In this document: piece after piece, positions 8,627-17,570 of the stretch
Layout: every line of letters begins with the position of its first letter
Position numbering within the stretch: position 1 is the stretch's first letter
Source: JAWPMT01 sp965267435
Lineage (GTDB): Bacteria > Bacteroidota > Bacteroidia > Cytophagales > Cyclobacteriaceae
Assembly: GCA_965267435.1 (NCBI GenBank)
Contig: OZ253960.1
Location: 5,766,001 to 5,830,000, forward strand
DNA length: 64,000 nt
Direction of reading: 5' to 3'
Position numbers and translations under genes: made by a program
The notes under the pieces: model-generated
Databases searched by the model: none
Seen by the model: only the letters and a program-made list of their open reading frames with translations
What the model was told of the DNA's origin: nothing

Positions 8627-9097
8627 TTAGATGGAAATGTCGAGTATCTCGAACTCCATTTCTCCAGCCGGCACCTTTATTTTGGCTTTCTCGCCGACTT
8701 TCTTGCCCAGGAGGCCACCACCGATGGGCGATTTGACAGAGATCTTGTTGGCTTTGAGATCTGCTTCTTCCTCAGCTACAAGCTGATACGTTAATTCCGC
8801 CCCATTGCGGGCATTTTTTATTTTCACTTTTGACAGGATGGAGACTTTGGAAGAGTCCATGTTCGCCCCGTCGATCACTCGGGCATTGGCCACGATGTTT
8901 TCAAGCTTCGAAATCTTCAGCTCAAGTAGGCCCTGGGCATCTTTGGCAGCATCATACTCCGCATTTTCACTCAGATCACCTTTATCTCTGGCCTCGGCAA
9001 TTTGCTTTGCCATATCTGCTCTTCCCCTCGACTTCAAGTCCTGAAGCTCGTCCTTCAGTTTTTGTAGTCCTTCTTTGGTGTAATAGTTATGAGCCAT
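8627..9097 (-). CDS. greA: Transcription elongation factor GreA
   Basis: A 156-residue protein of normal length. The N-terminal coiled coil ends in the acidic tip with DLSENAEYDAAKDAQ, whose Asp and Glu residues enter the RNA polymerase secondary channel and stimulate transcript cleavage. The C-terminal FKBP-like globular domain (SPIGGGLLGKKVGEKAKIKVPAG) is complete. It binds RNA polymerase in the cytoplasm and rescues backtracked complexes. The HIT gene follows on the same strand. Confidence 0.97.
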   Translation of the reverse strand: MAHNYYTKEGLQKLKDELQDLKSRGRADMAKQIAEARDKGDLSENAEYDAAKDAQGLLELKISKLENIVANARVIDGANMDSSKVSILSKVKIKNARNGAELTYQLVAEEEADLKANKISVKSPIGGGLLGKKVGEKAKIKVPAGEMEFEILDISI

Positions 9098-9125
9098 TTC
9101 TGTTCTTAATTCTTATCCCTTTATA

Positions 9126-9156
9126 ACAAAAAAGAACGGCCCCGCTCGGAACCGTT
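9126..9156 (-). terminator. Rho-independent terminator
   Basis: Read on the minus strand, AACGGTTCC pairs with GGGGCCGTT (9 bp with two G-U pairs, 4-nt loop) and is followed by TTCTTTTTT. It lies 68 bp beyond the stop of the gene at 9224-9979 and 29 bp before greA. It should end transcription of the lipoprotein/barrel cluster before greA. Confidence 0.8.
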
Positions 9157-9223
9157 TCTTATCTTCTGATTAATAATAAGCCCCAAATATACAACATTCG
9201 GGTAAAAGCCCGAGGACGCTCGT

Positions 9224-9979
9224 CTACTTAAATTGGAAACCAACTTTGAACATCGTCCGACTGTACCAGACGTTGTAGTCGGTGGTCACAGGCTGTGAAA
9301 AAGGACCCCATTCGGTACTCTCTCCGGCCGTGTTTTGGATGTACTGACTGAGGGACAGGAACCATCGGAAATTATGCCTTGATGGGAACTCCAGCCCAAT
9401 GCCAGGTTGTGCAAGGACGCCGCCAGAATGCTCACCGTCCCACTCGTTACGAGAGAAACCCCATCCCAGTTTGCTATCGATGAAAGTCCGCCGTTTTTTT
9501 CGGCCAAATGGATAGTATCTCCCATACGCATAGACACTCGTAAAGTGTTGCGTGTGCCAGAACCCTGCGATGGAGATCGAGCCTCCTTCAAAGCCCACGC
9601 CACCACCTACGTGTACATCCTCTTTGATCCTGGAGATCACCGTCACATCCCACTGGCCCGTTCCATCATCGCCGCTGAAGCCACCTCCGAAACTCGTGGC
9701 ACCATAGATCCCGCGTTTGAAGTGGTACTTCCCTCCGGGAAAGATCATGAGGTCTTTCGAACTACGAATCTTCTTGATCAGTGCCGGTTGTATTGTGATT
9801 GTGTCCTGCGTGACTATCCTCAATCGATAGGAGTACTTGTCGCGATCAACGACATGACCGATGAAGATGGACCCGTCGTAATACCGGATATAGAGTTGCT
9901 CTTCTTCCGGAGGGCGTTGGGCCATGACGGACCCCATGCCCATCAGCAAGAGCAAAAGTGCCAGTAGACTGCGCATCAA
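9224..9979 (-). CDS. Exported protein of unknown function, barrel-like
   Basis: A 251-residue protein that I cannot assign to a named family. A signal peptide (MMRSLLALLLLLMGMGSVMAQ) is followed by a short soluble beta-rich part (residues 25-75) containing 'DGSIFIGHVVDRDKYSYRLRI'. After this come alternating aromatic strands ending in a terminal phenylalanine/lysine strand (RTMFKVGFQFK). The C-terminal pattern suggests an outer-membrane beta-barrel. It starts 6 bp after the LVIVD-like lipoprotein gene, so the two are probably cotranscribed and may work together at the envelope. Confidence 0.7.
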   Translation of the reverse strand: MMRSLLALLLLLMGMGSVMAQRPPEEEQLYIRYYDGSIFIGHVVDRDKYSYRLRIVTQDTITIQPALIKKIRSSKDLMIFPGGKYHFKRGIYGATSFGGGFSGDDGTGQWDVTVISRIKEDVHVGGGVGFEGGSISIAGFWHTQHFTSVYAYGRYYPFGRKKRRTFIDSKLGWGFSRNEWDGEHSGGVLAQPGIGLEFPSRHNFRWFLSLSQYIQNTAGESTEWGPFSQPVTTDYNVWYSRTMFKVGFQFK

Positions 9980-9985
9980 CTTTCT

Positions 9986-11245
9986 TTAAAAGGCGACATG
10001 GCTCAGCAGTTGTAGCTGCAGGTCGTCGTCGGTTTCAAATTGGCTGAGTCCTTCGGGTCCGGCAATCATTAGCAAACCAAGTCGCGTCGGGTGCGCCAGC
10101 ACGTCATAGGCTTTGACATTGCGCTGTGCCTCTTCCAGAACCAGGTTTCGCCGATCAGTGGCATCAAAGATCTTCAGGCCATTTTCCCCTTCACCGACGT
10201 AGAGGCGATCACCAATCAAGGTGAGGCCGTAGGGGCTTTCCATCTCGATGTCCTGCACCTGAACGGCCATGGACATGGTCGTAATGTCCAATACTACGAG
10301 TGCATTCTCATCACCGGGGCACTCCGCAAAGTCTCCCGTGCGAAGCGTGACATAGGCGGTCTCTTCATCCACGGGGAAGACTGGATCACAAGATGTAGCG
10401 TGCCAGAAAGAAGACTCATGTTGCGGCGATGCAGGGTCAGAGATGTTGTAGATTTCTACTGAGTTTTGCGATCCGATGAAGATCCTGTTGCCCATAGGAT
10501 AGATTGTTTCCATGTTCCAGCCGATCTGTGCGGCATACACGCGGTCCAGTCCTACGGAGGCATCAAATACTGTCAGCTTGGATACACCCACTACGAAGAC
10601 ATGATCGTCAGTGAAGGCAATGCGGTTGACCGATCCTATTGCCTGGTTGCTGTTTCCGGCAAATGAAGCTGGTACCGCCGATGGTGGTATCAGGTTCTCC
10701 TGGTAGTCAAAGTAGCTTGGGCCTTCGGCATTCCAGACCTGATCATAAATATCGCTGTCTTTGTCCATCTTCTCTGTCACTTCCGCGAGTTCGAAACCGA
10801 TCAAGGCCTCGCCACGACCGTTAGTGAATTCATTGCTGAAGGCATTCTCCACCCTAGAGACCACTACTGGCTGTAATGGATTGGATATATCGATCCTTAG
10901 CATGTCGTAAAGACTCTCTGCGTAGAGCATGGAGCCCTCGACATAGTACTCTCTATTGCCGGGTATCTGAATGAATGCTTGCGGTGTAGGGTTCTCGGGG
11001 TTGCTGTTGTCTACGACGTGAATGCCTTCGCCCTCTTCTCCGATGAGCAGGAGGTCTCCTCCAAGGTAGATCTTGCCAGCGTCTGTGATGTCACGTGCCG
11101 GAGCCAGGATAGGCGTTTGCCTCATCGCTTCCAAGTCTCCGTAAATTGCCGTCCCCTTGGTGTAGGTGACAGTTACTTCGCCAAAATCGTTGCAGCCCAT
11201 GATCGTCAGTGCCGCAAGTAGGATAGTTAAGTGAAAGGATTTCAT
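9986..11245 (-). CDS. LVIVD-type beta-propeller lipoprotein, paralogue 1
   Basis: A 419-residue protein. I start at MKSFHLTILLAALTIMGC because it gives a lipoprotein signal with Cys at the lipobox; the frame extends 19 codons further upstream. The body consists of repeated blade-like units: 'DNSNPENPTPQAFIQIPGN', 'LRIDISNPLQPVVVSRVE', 'IYNISDPASPQHES', 'VVLDITTMS', 'KIFDATDRRN'. This matches the LVIVD repeat of surface-anchored propellers. It is a clear paralogue of the gene at 11941-13224 (shared EGIHVIDN and GWDIETIFPYGDKLFIGARNG-like blocks). Likely an envelope lipoprotein; ligand unknown. Confidence 0.82.
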   Translation of the reverse strand: MKSFHLTILLAALTIMGCNDFGEVTVTYTKGTAIYGDLEAMRQTPILAPARDITDAGKIYLGGDLLLIGEEGEGIHVVDNSNPENPTPQAFIQIPGNREYYVEGSMLYAESLYDMLRIDISNPLQPVVVSRVENAFSNEFTNGRGEALIGFELAEVTEKMDKDSDIYDQVWNAEGPSYFDYQENLIPPSAVPASFAGNSNQAIGSVNRIAFTDDHVFVVGVSKLTVFDASVGLDRVYAAQIGWNMETIYPMGNRIFIGSQNSVEIYNISDPASPQHESSFWHATSCDPVFPVDEETAYVTLRTGDFAECPGDENALVVLDITTMSMAVQVQDIEMESPYGLTLIGDRLYVGEGENGLKIFDATDRRNLVLEEAQRNVKAYDVLAHPTRLGLLMIAGPEGLSQFETDDDLQLQLLSHVAF

Positions 11246-11339
11246 GTCTGTGGTATTAGGAGTTGCAGAAAGCCAACGTTGCTTTGACCTATTTATGATC
11301 AAAATACGAAAGTTCTCTAAATATTGATATTATATATTG

Positions 11340-11933
11340 TTAAATTTCTAATGCTAGCATAAGCTCTACGCGATTGAACCGACGCTTGTCTTCAGAGATA
11401 AATGTCACTTCACCTTCCCAGATGTTGATCCCTCTGATGGTGCTCTCAAACGTCCGATAGGCGATGTTGACTTGCAGGTCGGCCTGCTTTACCCGAAACC
11501 GGAAGCCTCCTCCGGTGTGCCAGTGCCAGCTACCTTCGTATTCGCGTCGAAAGAACTGCTCTTCTTCGTCCTTGCGTAGGGCGAATGTGTAGCCCGTATT
11601 GACAAATCCTACAATGCCGATCTTTCCAGGTGTACGACCTCTCACCTGCATGAACAGTGGCATGAACTGAGACTGCTCCCAATTGAAATAGGCGTCGTGT
11701 ATCCCCAATCCTACCCCCACTCCACCCCATTCGTGGAAGTTCCATCCTGCGACCGCTTGCGCCGAGGCGGAGTGCGCCTCATCTTCGGTGGTTTTGTCTA
11801 TGGACGTGCCAATCCCCAGCCCCATGTACCAGAGGTCTCTTTTAGGTTTGGCCAGTGAATCAGTGGCCCCCTGAGCACGCAACAGGCACGGAGAAAAAAT
11901 CAGGAGGAGCAACAATAGGCGCTTACAACTCAT
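11340..11933 (-). CDS. Exported barrel-like protein of unknown function
   Basis: A 197-residue protein starting at MSCKRLLLLLLIFSPCLLRAQ, a good signal peptide; the open frame continues 32 codons upstream into the preceding gene. The mature part is rich in alternating strands (GLGIGTSIDKT, VGVGLGIHDAYF, IGIVGFVNTGYTFAL) and ends in RVELMLALEI. That resembles a small outer-membrane barrel. The start is only 7 bp after the stop of the LVIVD-like lipoprotein gene at 11941, so translation is probably linked. Confidence 0.65.
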   Translation of the reverse strand: MSCKRLLLLLLIFSPCLLRAQGATDSLAKPKRDLWYMGLGIGTSIDKTTEDEAHSASAQAVAGWNFHEWGGVGVGLGIHDAYFNWEQSQFMPLFMQVRGRTPGKIGIVGFVNTGYTFALRKDEEEQFFRREYEGSWHWHTGGGFRFRVKQADLQVNIAYRTFESTIRGINIWEGEVTFISEDKRRFNRVELMLALEI

Positions 11934-11940
11934 CGGGCGT

Positions 11941-13224
11941 CTACAGTTGGGCAATGGCAATGGAACTAAGGAATGACCACGACTTGTCTTCGCAGTCATA
12001 TCGATACTGGTGGAATCCATCGTTGCCAATCACCATCAATATCTCATCCAGCGCGATCACGTCGATGGCGTGAAGTTGCCTGATCTCATCTACCATGGTG
12101 ATGTTGTCGATGTCCGCTGCATCAAAATACTTCAGTCCAAAGTCTCCTTCAGTGATAAATAAGCAATCGTCATTGATGCCCAGGCCGTGAGGGTTTTCCA
12201 TTTGATAGGTCTTGTGCAGAGTGGGCGCCCGTAGATCAGTGATATCGACAACGTCGAGTTGATTGGTAAAGCCCTCACACTCATTGCCACTGCGTAAGGT
12301 GACGTAAGCATAGTTGTCCCTAACAACAACCGGATCGCAGCTATTGACATGATCGTATGTCGAGAGTTTGACGGGCTCAGCGGGATCAACATTGTCATAG
12401 ATATGCATGCCATTTCTCGCACCGATAAACAGTTTGTCTCCGTAAGGAAAAATGGTTTCGATGTCCCAGCCCAGGTGTACAGTATTGCTTTTTTCTGGTG
12501 CAGTTGCCTCCGATAGGTCGAAAAGACGCATGTCCGAGAAGTCGACGGTATAGAGGAACTTGTCATAGATAGTGAATCGGGCCATGGAACCGCCAATGCC
12601 TACAGTGCCACCACTATTGCTGGAGGCCAATGATCCATCTGCACTAGCTCTTTGTACGGCGAGATTGGCATCTTCGAAGGCCACGGGACGCGCCCAGAAG
12701 AAATTGTCATCACAATCACTGTCGACCTCTTGCTCTACCCACGTTTCGTCGTATCCGGTCAAGATCACTTCGCTGGAGGCATCGTACCTGCCAGCCCAGA
12801 TCCCGTAGTCGCCAAATACACTTTCCATCCTGTTCACTTCCTGAATATTCCCAGGGTCTGAAATATCAAGCACGACCAGGTCGATATAGCTGTCCGCGTA
12901 GAGGTAGTCACCTTTGGCGGCCAAGTCGAAGTTGCCAGGGATTGTGACGAACCCAATATTGCGGGGAGCCGCCGGGTCCCTATTGTCTATGACATGTATG
13001 CCCTCGCCAGCCTCATTGATGTACATGTATCCATCTTTGAAATAAAGTCTGCCTGGCGCGTTAATTTCCCGTGGAACGGTGGTGAAGTTCAGAGCTTCGC
13101 GGACGGAAGCCGTAGTTTGAAACACTGGATCGTAAGTCAGATATTGATGCGTTGTTGTGCAATCATCTGAACATGAGCCTATTACAAGACCCACGACAAT
13201 CAAAAAGTAGAGATTCCTTATCAT
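11941..13224 (-). CDS. LVIVD-type beta-propeller lipoprotein, paralogue 2
   Basis: A 427-residue protein starting at MIRNLYFLIVVGLVIGSC, with a lipobox Cys. The propeller-like repeats include 'EGIHVIDNRDPAAPRNIGFV', 'DLVVLDISDPGNIQEVNRME', 'MHIYDNVDPAEPVKLST' and 'LDVVDITDLRAP'. It is paralogous to 9986-11245 over its whole length. The pair lipoprotein plus barrel-like protein occurs twice in a row here. Located at the envelope; probably a binding or scaffold protein. It starts 77 bp after the dehydrogenase stop, so it may have its own promoter. Confidence 0.82.
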   Translation of the reverse strand: MIRNLYFLIVVGLVIGSCSDDCTTTHQYLTYDPVFQTTASVREALNFTTVPREINAPGRLYFKDGYMYINEAGEGIHVIDNRDPAAPRNIGFVTIPGNFDLAAKGDYLYADSYIDLVVLDISDPGNIQEVNRMESVFGDYGIWAGRYDASSEVILTGYDETWVEQEVDSDCDDNFFWARPVAFEDANLAVQRASADGSLASSNSGGTVGIGGSMARFTIYDKFLYTVDFSDMRLFDLSEATAPEKSNTVHLGWDIETIFPYGDKLFIGARNGMHIYDNVDPAEPVKLSTYDHVNSCDPVVVRDNYAYVTLRSGNECEGFTNQLDVVDITDLRAPTLHKTYQMENPHGLGINDDCLFITEGDFGLKYFDAADIDNITMVDEIRQLHAIDVIALDEILMVIGNDGFHQYRYDCEDKSWSFLSSIAIAQL

Positions 13225-13301
13225 GTGAGCGAGGTTTTGATAAAACTTGCTTCTGTCATGGCAAAGACCATTCCAAAATAGGTGAATCACCTAGAATAAT
13301 T

Positions 13302-14249
13302 CTACAGGCAACCCGGGATCAACCCTAAACCCTCCAGTTTGGAGATCATCACTTCGTTGATCCGGATGTAGGATTCGTGGCTCCAGCCAGCCACGTGAGG
13401 TGTGAGAATGACGCGATCATTGCCTTTGAGAAATTCAAAATCGACTTGCTCATCGGGAGTCATTTGCCCCAATTTTTCGTTTTGCAATACATCTAGCCCG
13501 GCACCATGTAGCTGACCTTCTTTGAGCAGGGTGGTGATGGCTTTGGTATCGAGCACACCCCCGCGGGCCGTATTGAGCACAATCAGAAGTCTGGGGAACT
13601 CCCGAAAATAGGCGAGGTCAAAAAGGTTGGCCGTGTCGCTGGCTAGTGGAATGTGGATCGAGAGTATCTCCGTTCGCTCTTTGAACGTTCCAAGATCAAC
13701 TTCCTCCACAAGCTCAGAGCCGTAATTGTCTTTGTATTTGTCGTAGGCGATTACTTCGCAGTCAAATCCTGCCAGCTTTTCCGCAAGTGCGCTTCCCATG
13801 TACCCGTAGCCGAAGATGCCTACCGTTTTGCCTTTGAGTTCAATGCCGCGGTTGCTTTCGCGGTCCCAAATCTTCTCGCGTACTTCCCGATCAGCCAGGT
13901 TGAGTCGATGTAGTAGTGACAACAGTAGCCCTACGGTGTGCTCACCTACGGAATCGCGATTACCCTCAGGTGCATTGACCCACTGAATGCCTTTCGACTC
14001 CATGTAGTCGACATCCATCTTGTCGAGTCCTGATCCAGCTCTCGCGATAAATTTCAACTTTGGTGCTGCGTCGATCAACTCCCGGTCGATGGCCGTCTTG
14101 CTGCGGATTACCAGACCGATGAAATCTTTTGCGCGCAAAAGGATCTCGTCTCGGGTGATCTTCGGTGAATAATCCACCTCGATTTGCCGGGCACTGAACA
14201 TCTCGATCAGGGACTCATGCATCCTGTCGATGATTAAGACCTTTGCCAT
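13302..14249 (-). CDS. D-isomer-specific 2-hydroxyacid dehydrogenase, SerA-like
   Basis: A 315-residue NAD-dependent oxidoreductase. The Rossmann motif GKTVGIFGYGYMGSALAEKL is followed by Asp in VIAYDKY, which suits NAD. Catalytic residues are visible: Arg in LNTARGGVLD, Glu in LDVLQNEKL and His in LTPHVAGWSHESY. The substrate cannot be told from sequence; phosphoglycerate is possible, but the C-terminal ACT domain of classical SerA is absent. It begins 6 bp after the mgtE stop codon, so it is in an operon ksgA-mgtE-dehydrogenase. Confidence 0.88.
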   Translation of the reverse strand: MAKVLIIDRMHESLIEMFSARQIEVDYSPKITRDEILLRAKDFIGLVIRSKTAIDRELIDAAPKLKFIARAGSGLDKMDVDYMESKGIQWVNAPEGNRDSVGEHTVGLLLSLLHRLNLADREVREKIWDRESNRGIELKGKTVGIFGYGYMGSALAEKLAGFDCEVIAYDKYKDNYGSELVEEVDLGTFKERTEILSIHIPLASDTANLFDLAYFREFPRLLIVLNTARGGVLDTKAITTLLKEGQLHGAGLDVLQNEKLGQMTPDEQVDFEFLKGNDRVILTPHVAGWSHESYIRINEVMISKLEGLGLIPGCL

Positions 14250-14255
14250 CAGATA

Positions 14256-15608
14256 TTAGACATTATATATAGCGTGGGCTACAGAGAAGTAAACAGCCAA
14301 ACCCAGAAGATCATTCGCTGTTGTGATGAATGGTCCAGAGGCAAGTGCCGGGTTGATGCCAAATTTATCTAACACAAGAGGGGTAATGGTTCCCATAAAT
14401 GAGGCTAGCAGCACAACGCTAAACAGAGCAATGGCCACTGTGTATGCCAGCAGTGCCTCGCTAAAAATGAGGATAACAGCGCCCAGCACCATAAGAGCGA
14501 GGATGACACCGTTTACAGCGGCGACGAATAAAACCTTGATCAGTCGGGAGCCCATGGAGGAAGCAAAGGCACTTGGATTGGCCAGGCTTTGCACCACGAT
14601 CGAAGAGGACTGAATGCCCACATTTCCGCCGGTCGCCATGATGAGCGGTATGAAGAGCGCCAACCCGGTGATCACGGCGATATCGCCCCGAAAGAAATCA
14701 GTAATCTGTGCTGCAAGCAGACCACCACCCATCCCGATGATGAGCCAGGGGAGGCGGGCTTTGGATAGCTGCCAGATGGAGTCGGCTTCCTCCACATCTG
14801 CTGAGATTCCCGACATGATTTGCCGCTCCTCTTCAGCACTTTCAGTGATGACGTCCACAATGTCATCTATGGTAATGCGCCCGACGAGCTTTCCCGCCGG
14901 CGTAACTACCGGGACGGCATCGAGATCATACTTCTGCATGATAGAAGCGACCTCCTCTTCCTCCACGTAAGTTTCGACACTCACGATGCCATCATCATAG
15001 ATGTCTGCCACCTTCACTTCATCTTCAGCAAGGATTATTTTCTTTAGACTGACCTTTCCCAGGAGGCGACTTTGATTGTCTACCACATAAACGGAGTAGA
15101 TCTTCTCGACTTTCTCTGCCTGCTTCCTGATTTCTTCGATGCACTGACGAATGTTCCAGTTGAGATTGGCCTTGATGAGCTCTTTCGCCATCAGTCCGCC
15201 GGCAACATCTTCGTCGTAGCGCAGGAGATCGGTAATGTGTTCCGATTTCTCCTCATCGAGCATGCTGATGATCTCTTCCCGCTTCTTCAGGGGAAATTGC
15301 ATCACGATGTCCGCCCCGTCGTCAGAGTCGAGGTACTCCAGGAAGATGGCTATCTCCTCGAGGCTAAATAGCTCCAAAAACTCTTTGAGAACATCTTCGT
15401 CGAGGCCATTGAGGATGGCTGCATCGACTTCCGGAGGTAGGATGTCAAAAACGAACTTGCAGTCTTCCGCAGTGAATCGATCAAGAAGGGCCGAGATATC
15501 CGCAGCATTGACGCCGTCCAATGTCCCTGTGATGAAAGTCTGATCTTTCTGCTCCAGGGCCTCTTCAAACCTGTCGAGATACTCCTTCGAAAGCTCGAAT
15601 TCCATCAT
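14256..15608 (-). CDS. mgtE: Magnesium transporter MgtE
   Basis: A 450-residue protein with the full MgtE plan: N-terminal superhelical domain (about 1-125) with acidic patches, a CBS pair (about 130-255), the connecting helix, then five membrane segments (280-450). The channel motif PLIMATGGNVGIQSSSIVVQSLA is present. The cytosolic domains sense Mg2+ and gate the channel. I chose the ATG at 15608 because it overlaps the ksgA stop as ATGA; an in-frame ATG at 15617 is an alternative. The overlap suggests translational coupling with ksgA. Confidence 0.95.
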   Translation of the reverse strand: MMEFELSKEYLDRFEEALEQKDQTFITGTLDGVNAADISALLDRFTAEDCKFVFDILPPEVDAAILNGLDEDVLKEFLELFSLEEIAIFLEYLDSDDGADIVMQFPLKKREEIISMLDEEKSEHITDLLRYDEDVAGGLMAKELIKANLNWNIRQCIEEIRKQAEKVEKIYSVYVVDNQSRLLGKVSLKKIILAEDEVKVADIYDDGIVSVETYVEEEEVASIMQKYDLDAVPVVTPAGKLVGRITIDDIVDVITESAEEERQIMSGISADVEEADSIWQLSKARLPWLIIGMGGGLLAAQITDFFRGDIAVITGLALFIPLIMATGGNVGIQSSSIVVQSLANPSAFASSMGSRLIKVLFVAAVNGVILALMVLGAVILIFSEALLAYTVAIALFSVVLLASFMGTITPLVLDKFGINPALASGPFITTANDLLGLAVYFSVAHAIYNV

Positions 15609-16381
15609 GGTTTCCATTCCTTCTCGATTTTGGTCGTAAGTAAAACAAAGTCCTCAACAGATAGTTGCTCCGCGCGAAGATCGAAGTCCGGATGAGATGC
15701 GACTGCAGCCGGCAAATTTAGATTTTTTAGCGCGTTGCGCAATGTTTTGCGGCGCTTTCCAAACCCCTCCTTGACCACCCTTTTGAAGAGCTTTTCATCA
15801 CAGTTTAACGCATTTACGCCATTCCTCCGGAGTCTAATGACCGCGGATTGTACCTTCGGTGGCGGTTCAAATACATGGGGAGGAACGGGGAAAAGCAGTT
15901 CAATGTGGAAGAACGCCTGAAGCAGTACACTGAGGATCCCATAGCTCTTTGAGCCGTGCGGAGAAGCCAGCCTTTCAGCAACCTCCTTTTGGATCATGCA
16001 TACAGCTTCGTGCACGTGCTGGCGCTCATCGTAGATCCTAAAGAAGATCTGAGAGGAGATGTTGTAGGGCAAATTGCCGATGATGGTGAGCGGTTTGGGC
16101 AGGGAGGCCAGGTCAGCTTTGAGGAAATCTTCGAGTCGTATTTTTTCCTGTTGCGCTTCGAAGCGGCGCTGCAGATATCCGACAGATTCCCGGTCCACGT
16201 CCATCGCGATGAAGTTGTCGATCTCCATAATCAGATACTGTGTAAGTACGCCAGTGCCGGGCCCGATTTCTATGACGGTGCCGTTGGCATGGTCGCCGAG
16301 GCTGTCCACGATTTTTCTGGCGATGTTCTGATCGCGGAGAAAGTGTTGTCCGAGGTGCTTCTTGGGTTTTACGTGATCCAA
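15605..16381 (-). CDS. rsmA: 16S rRNA dimethyladenosine transferase
   Basis: A 258-residue protein (KsgA). The N-terminus KPKKHLGQHFLRDQNIARKI, the SAM-binding GPGTGVLTQYL and the catalytic IIGNLPYNISSQI are all diagnostic. It dimethylates two adjacent adenosines near the 3' end of 16S rRNA during small-subunit maturation. It is the first gene of the ksgA-mgtE-dehydrogenase run and is divergent from pdxA across a 94-bp gap, a neighbourhood that is common because pdxA and ksgA are often adjacent in bacteria. Confidence 0.96.
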   Translation of the reverse strand: MDHVKPKKHLGQHFLRDQNIARKIVDSLGDHANGTVIEIGPGTGVLTQYLIMEIDNFIAMDVDRESVGYLQRRFEAQQEKIRLEDFLKADLASLPKPLTIIGNLPYNISSQIFFRIYDERQHVHEAVCMIQKEVAERLASPHGSKSYGILSVLLQAFFHIELLFPVPPHVFEPPPKVQSAVIRLRRNGVNALNCDEKLFKRVVKEGFGKRRKTLRNALKNLNLPAAVASHPDFDLRAEQLSVEDFVLLTTKIEKEWKP

Positions 16382-16475
16382 AAGGGAATAATTATGAGCC
16401 GAATCGCTAATTTCGATATTGATTCGGCAACGAAGAAGTAAGCATTGCTGACAAAGCCGAAGGTACTAATAGCCA

Positions 16476-17489
16476 ATGAAAGAAAAGAAACCAATCATAG
16501 GCATCACCTGTGGTGATTTGAACGGTATAGGCACCGAAGTCACCATCAATGCCCTCAGCGACAATAGGATCTTGAAGCACATGACCCCTGTGCTACTGAC
16601 AAATTCAAAAGTCGTCACATTCTACCGAAAGGAGATGGATGTGGAGAGTTTCAATTTTTATCAGACCGATGAGATAGGAAAGATCCACCACAAAAAGGTC
16701 AACGTACTGAATATCTGGAATGACCAAGTGGAAATAGTGCCAGGTGAGGCATCAAAGGACAATGGCAAATTTACGCGTCTGTCCCTCGATAAGGGAGTTG
16801 AATTGCTCAAGTCCCAACAAATCGATGCGCTGGTGACTGCGCCACTGAACAAGGAGCTGGTACAAGGCGACGGCTTTGATTTCCCGGGACATACTGAGTT
16901 TCTCACTTCAGCTTTTGGGCAGAAGGACAGCCTTATGTTTATGATCCATGAGGAGTTGCGCATCGGCGTAGTGACGGGTCATATTCCCCTGGCGGAAGTG
17001 GCTCCTTCTTTGACGCAGGAGAAGATCGTCCAAAAAGCACGTATTATGCTCAAGTCGCTGCGCAATGACTTTGGTATCAAAAAACCTCGAATCGCCATGT
17101 TGGGTCTGAATCCCCACGCCGGAGACGGCGGCCTGCTGGGTAAGGAGGAGATCGACATCATCGGGCCTGCTATCCAACAACTGAAGAACGACGGTCACAT
17201 CGTCACTGGTCCATATCCGGCAGATGGCTTTTTTGGGAGTGGTATGGGTGCGAAGTATGATGGCGTGTTGGCCATGTATCACGACCAGGGCCTCATACCT
17301 TTCAAACAATTCGCTTTCGGGGCAGGCGTGAACTACACGGCGGGGCTACCGTTCATACGGACTTCACCCGATCATGGCACTGCCTTCAATTTGGCTGGTA
17401 AAAACGCCGCCGATGCCAGCTCTATGCGCAGTGCGCTATTCTGTGCGTGTGATATCTATAAGCAGCGTCATGAGCAGATTCCGGCCTGA
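16476..17489 (+). CDS. pdxA: 4-hydroxythreonine-4-phosphate dehydrogenase
   Basis: A 337-residue protein of normal family length. It has the N-terminal IIGITCGDLNGIGTEV, the FPGHTEFL metal/substrate block, LGLNPHAGDGGLLGKEE and the C-terminal MYHDQGLIPFK and SPDHGTAFNLAGKNAAD motifs with conserved metal-binding His and Asp. It acts in deoxyxylulose-5-phosphate-dependent pyridoxal phosphate synthesis in the cytoplasm. It is divergent from rsmA. Confidence 0.95.
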   Translation: MKEKKPIIGITCGDLNGIGTEVTINALSDNRILKHMTPVLLTNSKVVTFYRKEMDVESFNFYQTDEIGKIHHKKVNVLNIWNDQVEIVPGEASKDNGKFTRLSLDKGVELLKSQQIDALVTAPLNKELVQGDGFDFPGHTEFLTSAFGQKDSLMFMIHEELRIGVVTGHIPLAEVAPSLTQEKIVQKARIMLKSLRNDFGIKKPRIAMLGLNPHAGDGGLLGKEEIDIIGPAIQQLKNDGHIVTGPYPADGFFGSGMGAKYDGVLAMYHDQGLIPFKQFAFGAGVNYTAGLPFIRTSPDHGTAFNLAGKNAADASSMRSALFCACDIYKQRHEQIPA

Positions 17490-17544
17490 TCGGAGGGCTT
17501 ACCTTTTTTTGGAGAGGGGGTTCCAAGTTTTCTTACATAATTAC

Positions 17545-17552
17545 TACCTTTG
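17545..17552 (+). promoter_or_regulatory. -7 box of the yceD-rpmF-fabH promoter
   Basis: TACCTTTG is a perfect TAnnTTTG box 18 bp before the yceD start. This wording is common before Bacteroidota translation genes. No good TTTG is found at the expected -33 position (TTCC at 17521-17524). Confidence 0.55.
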
Positions 17553-17570
17553 CGGTCCTAATTTTGCTCG

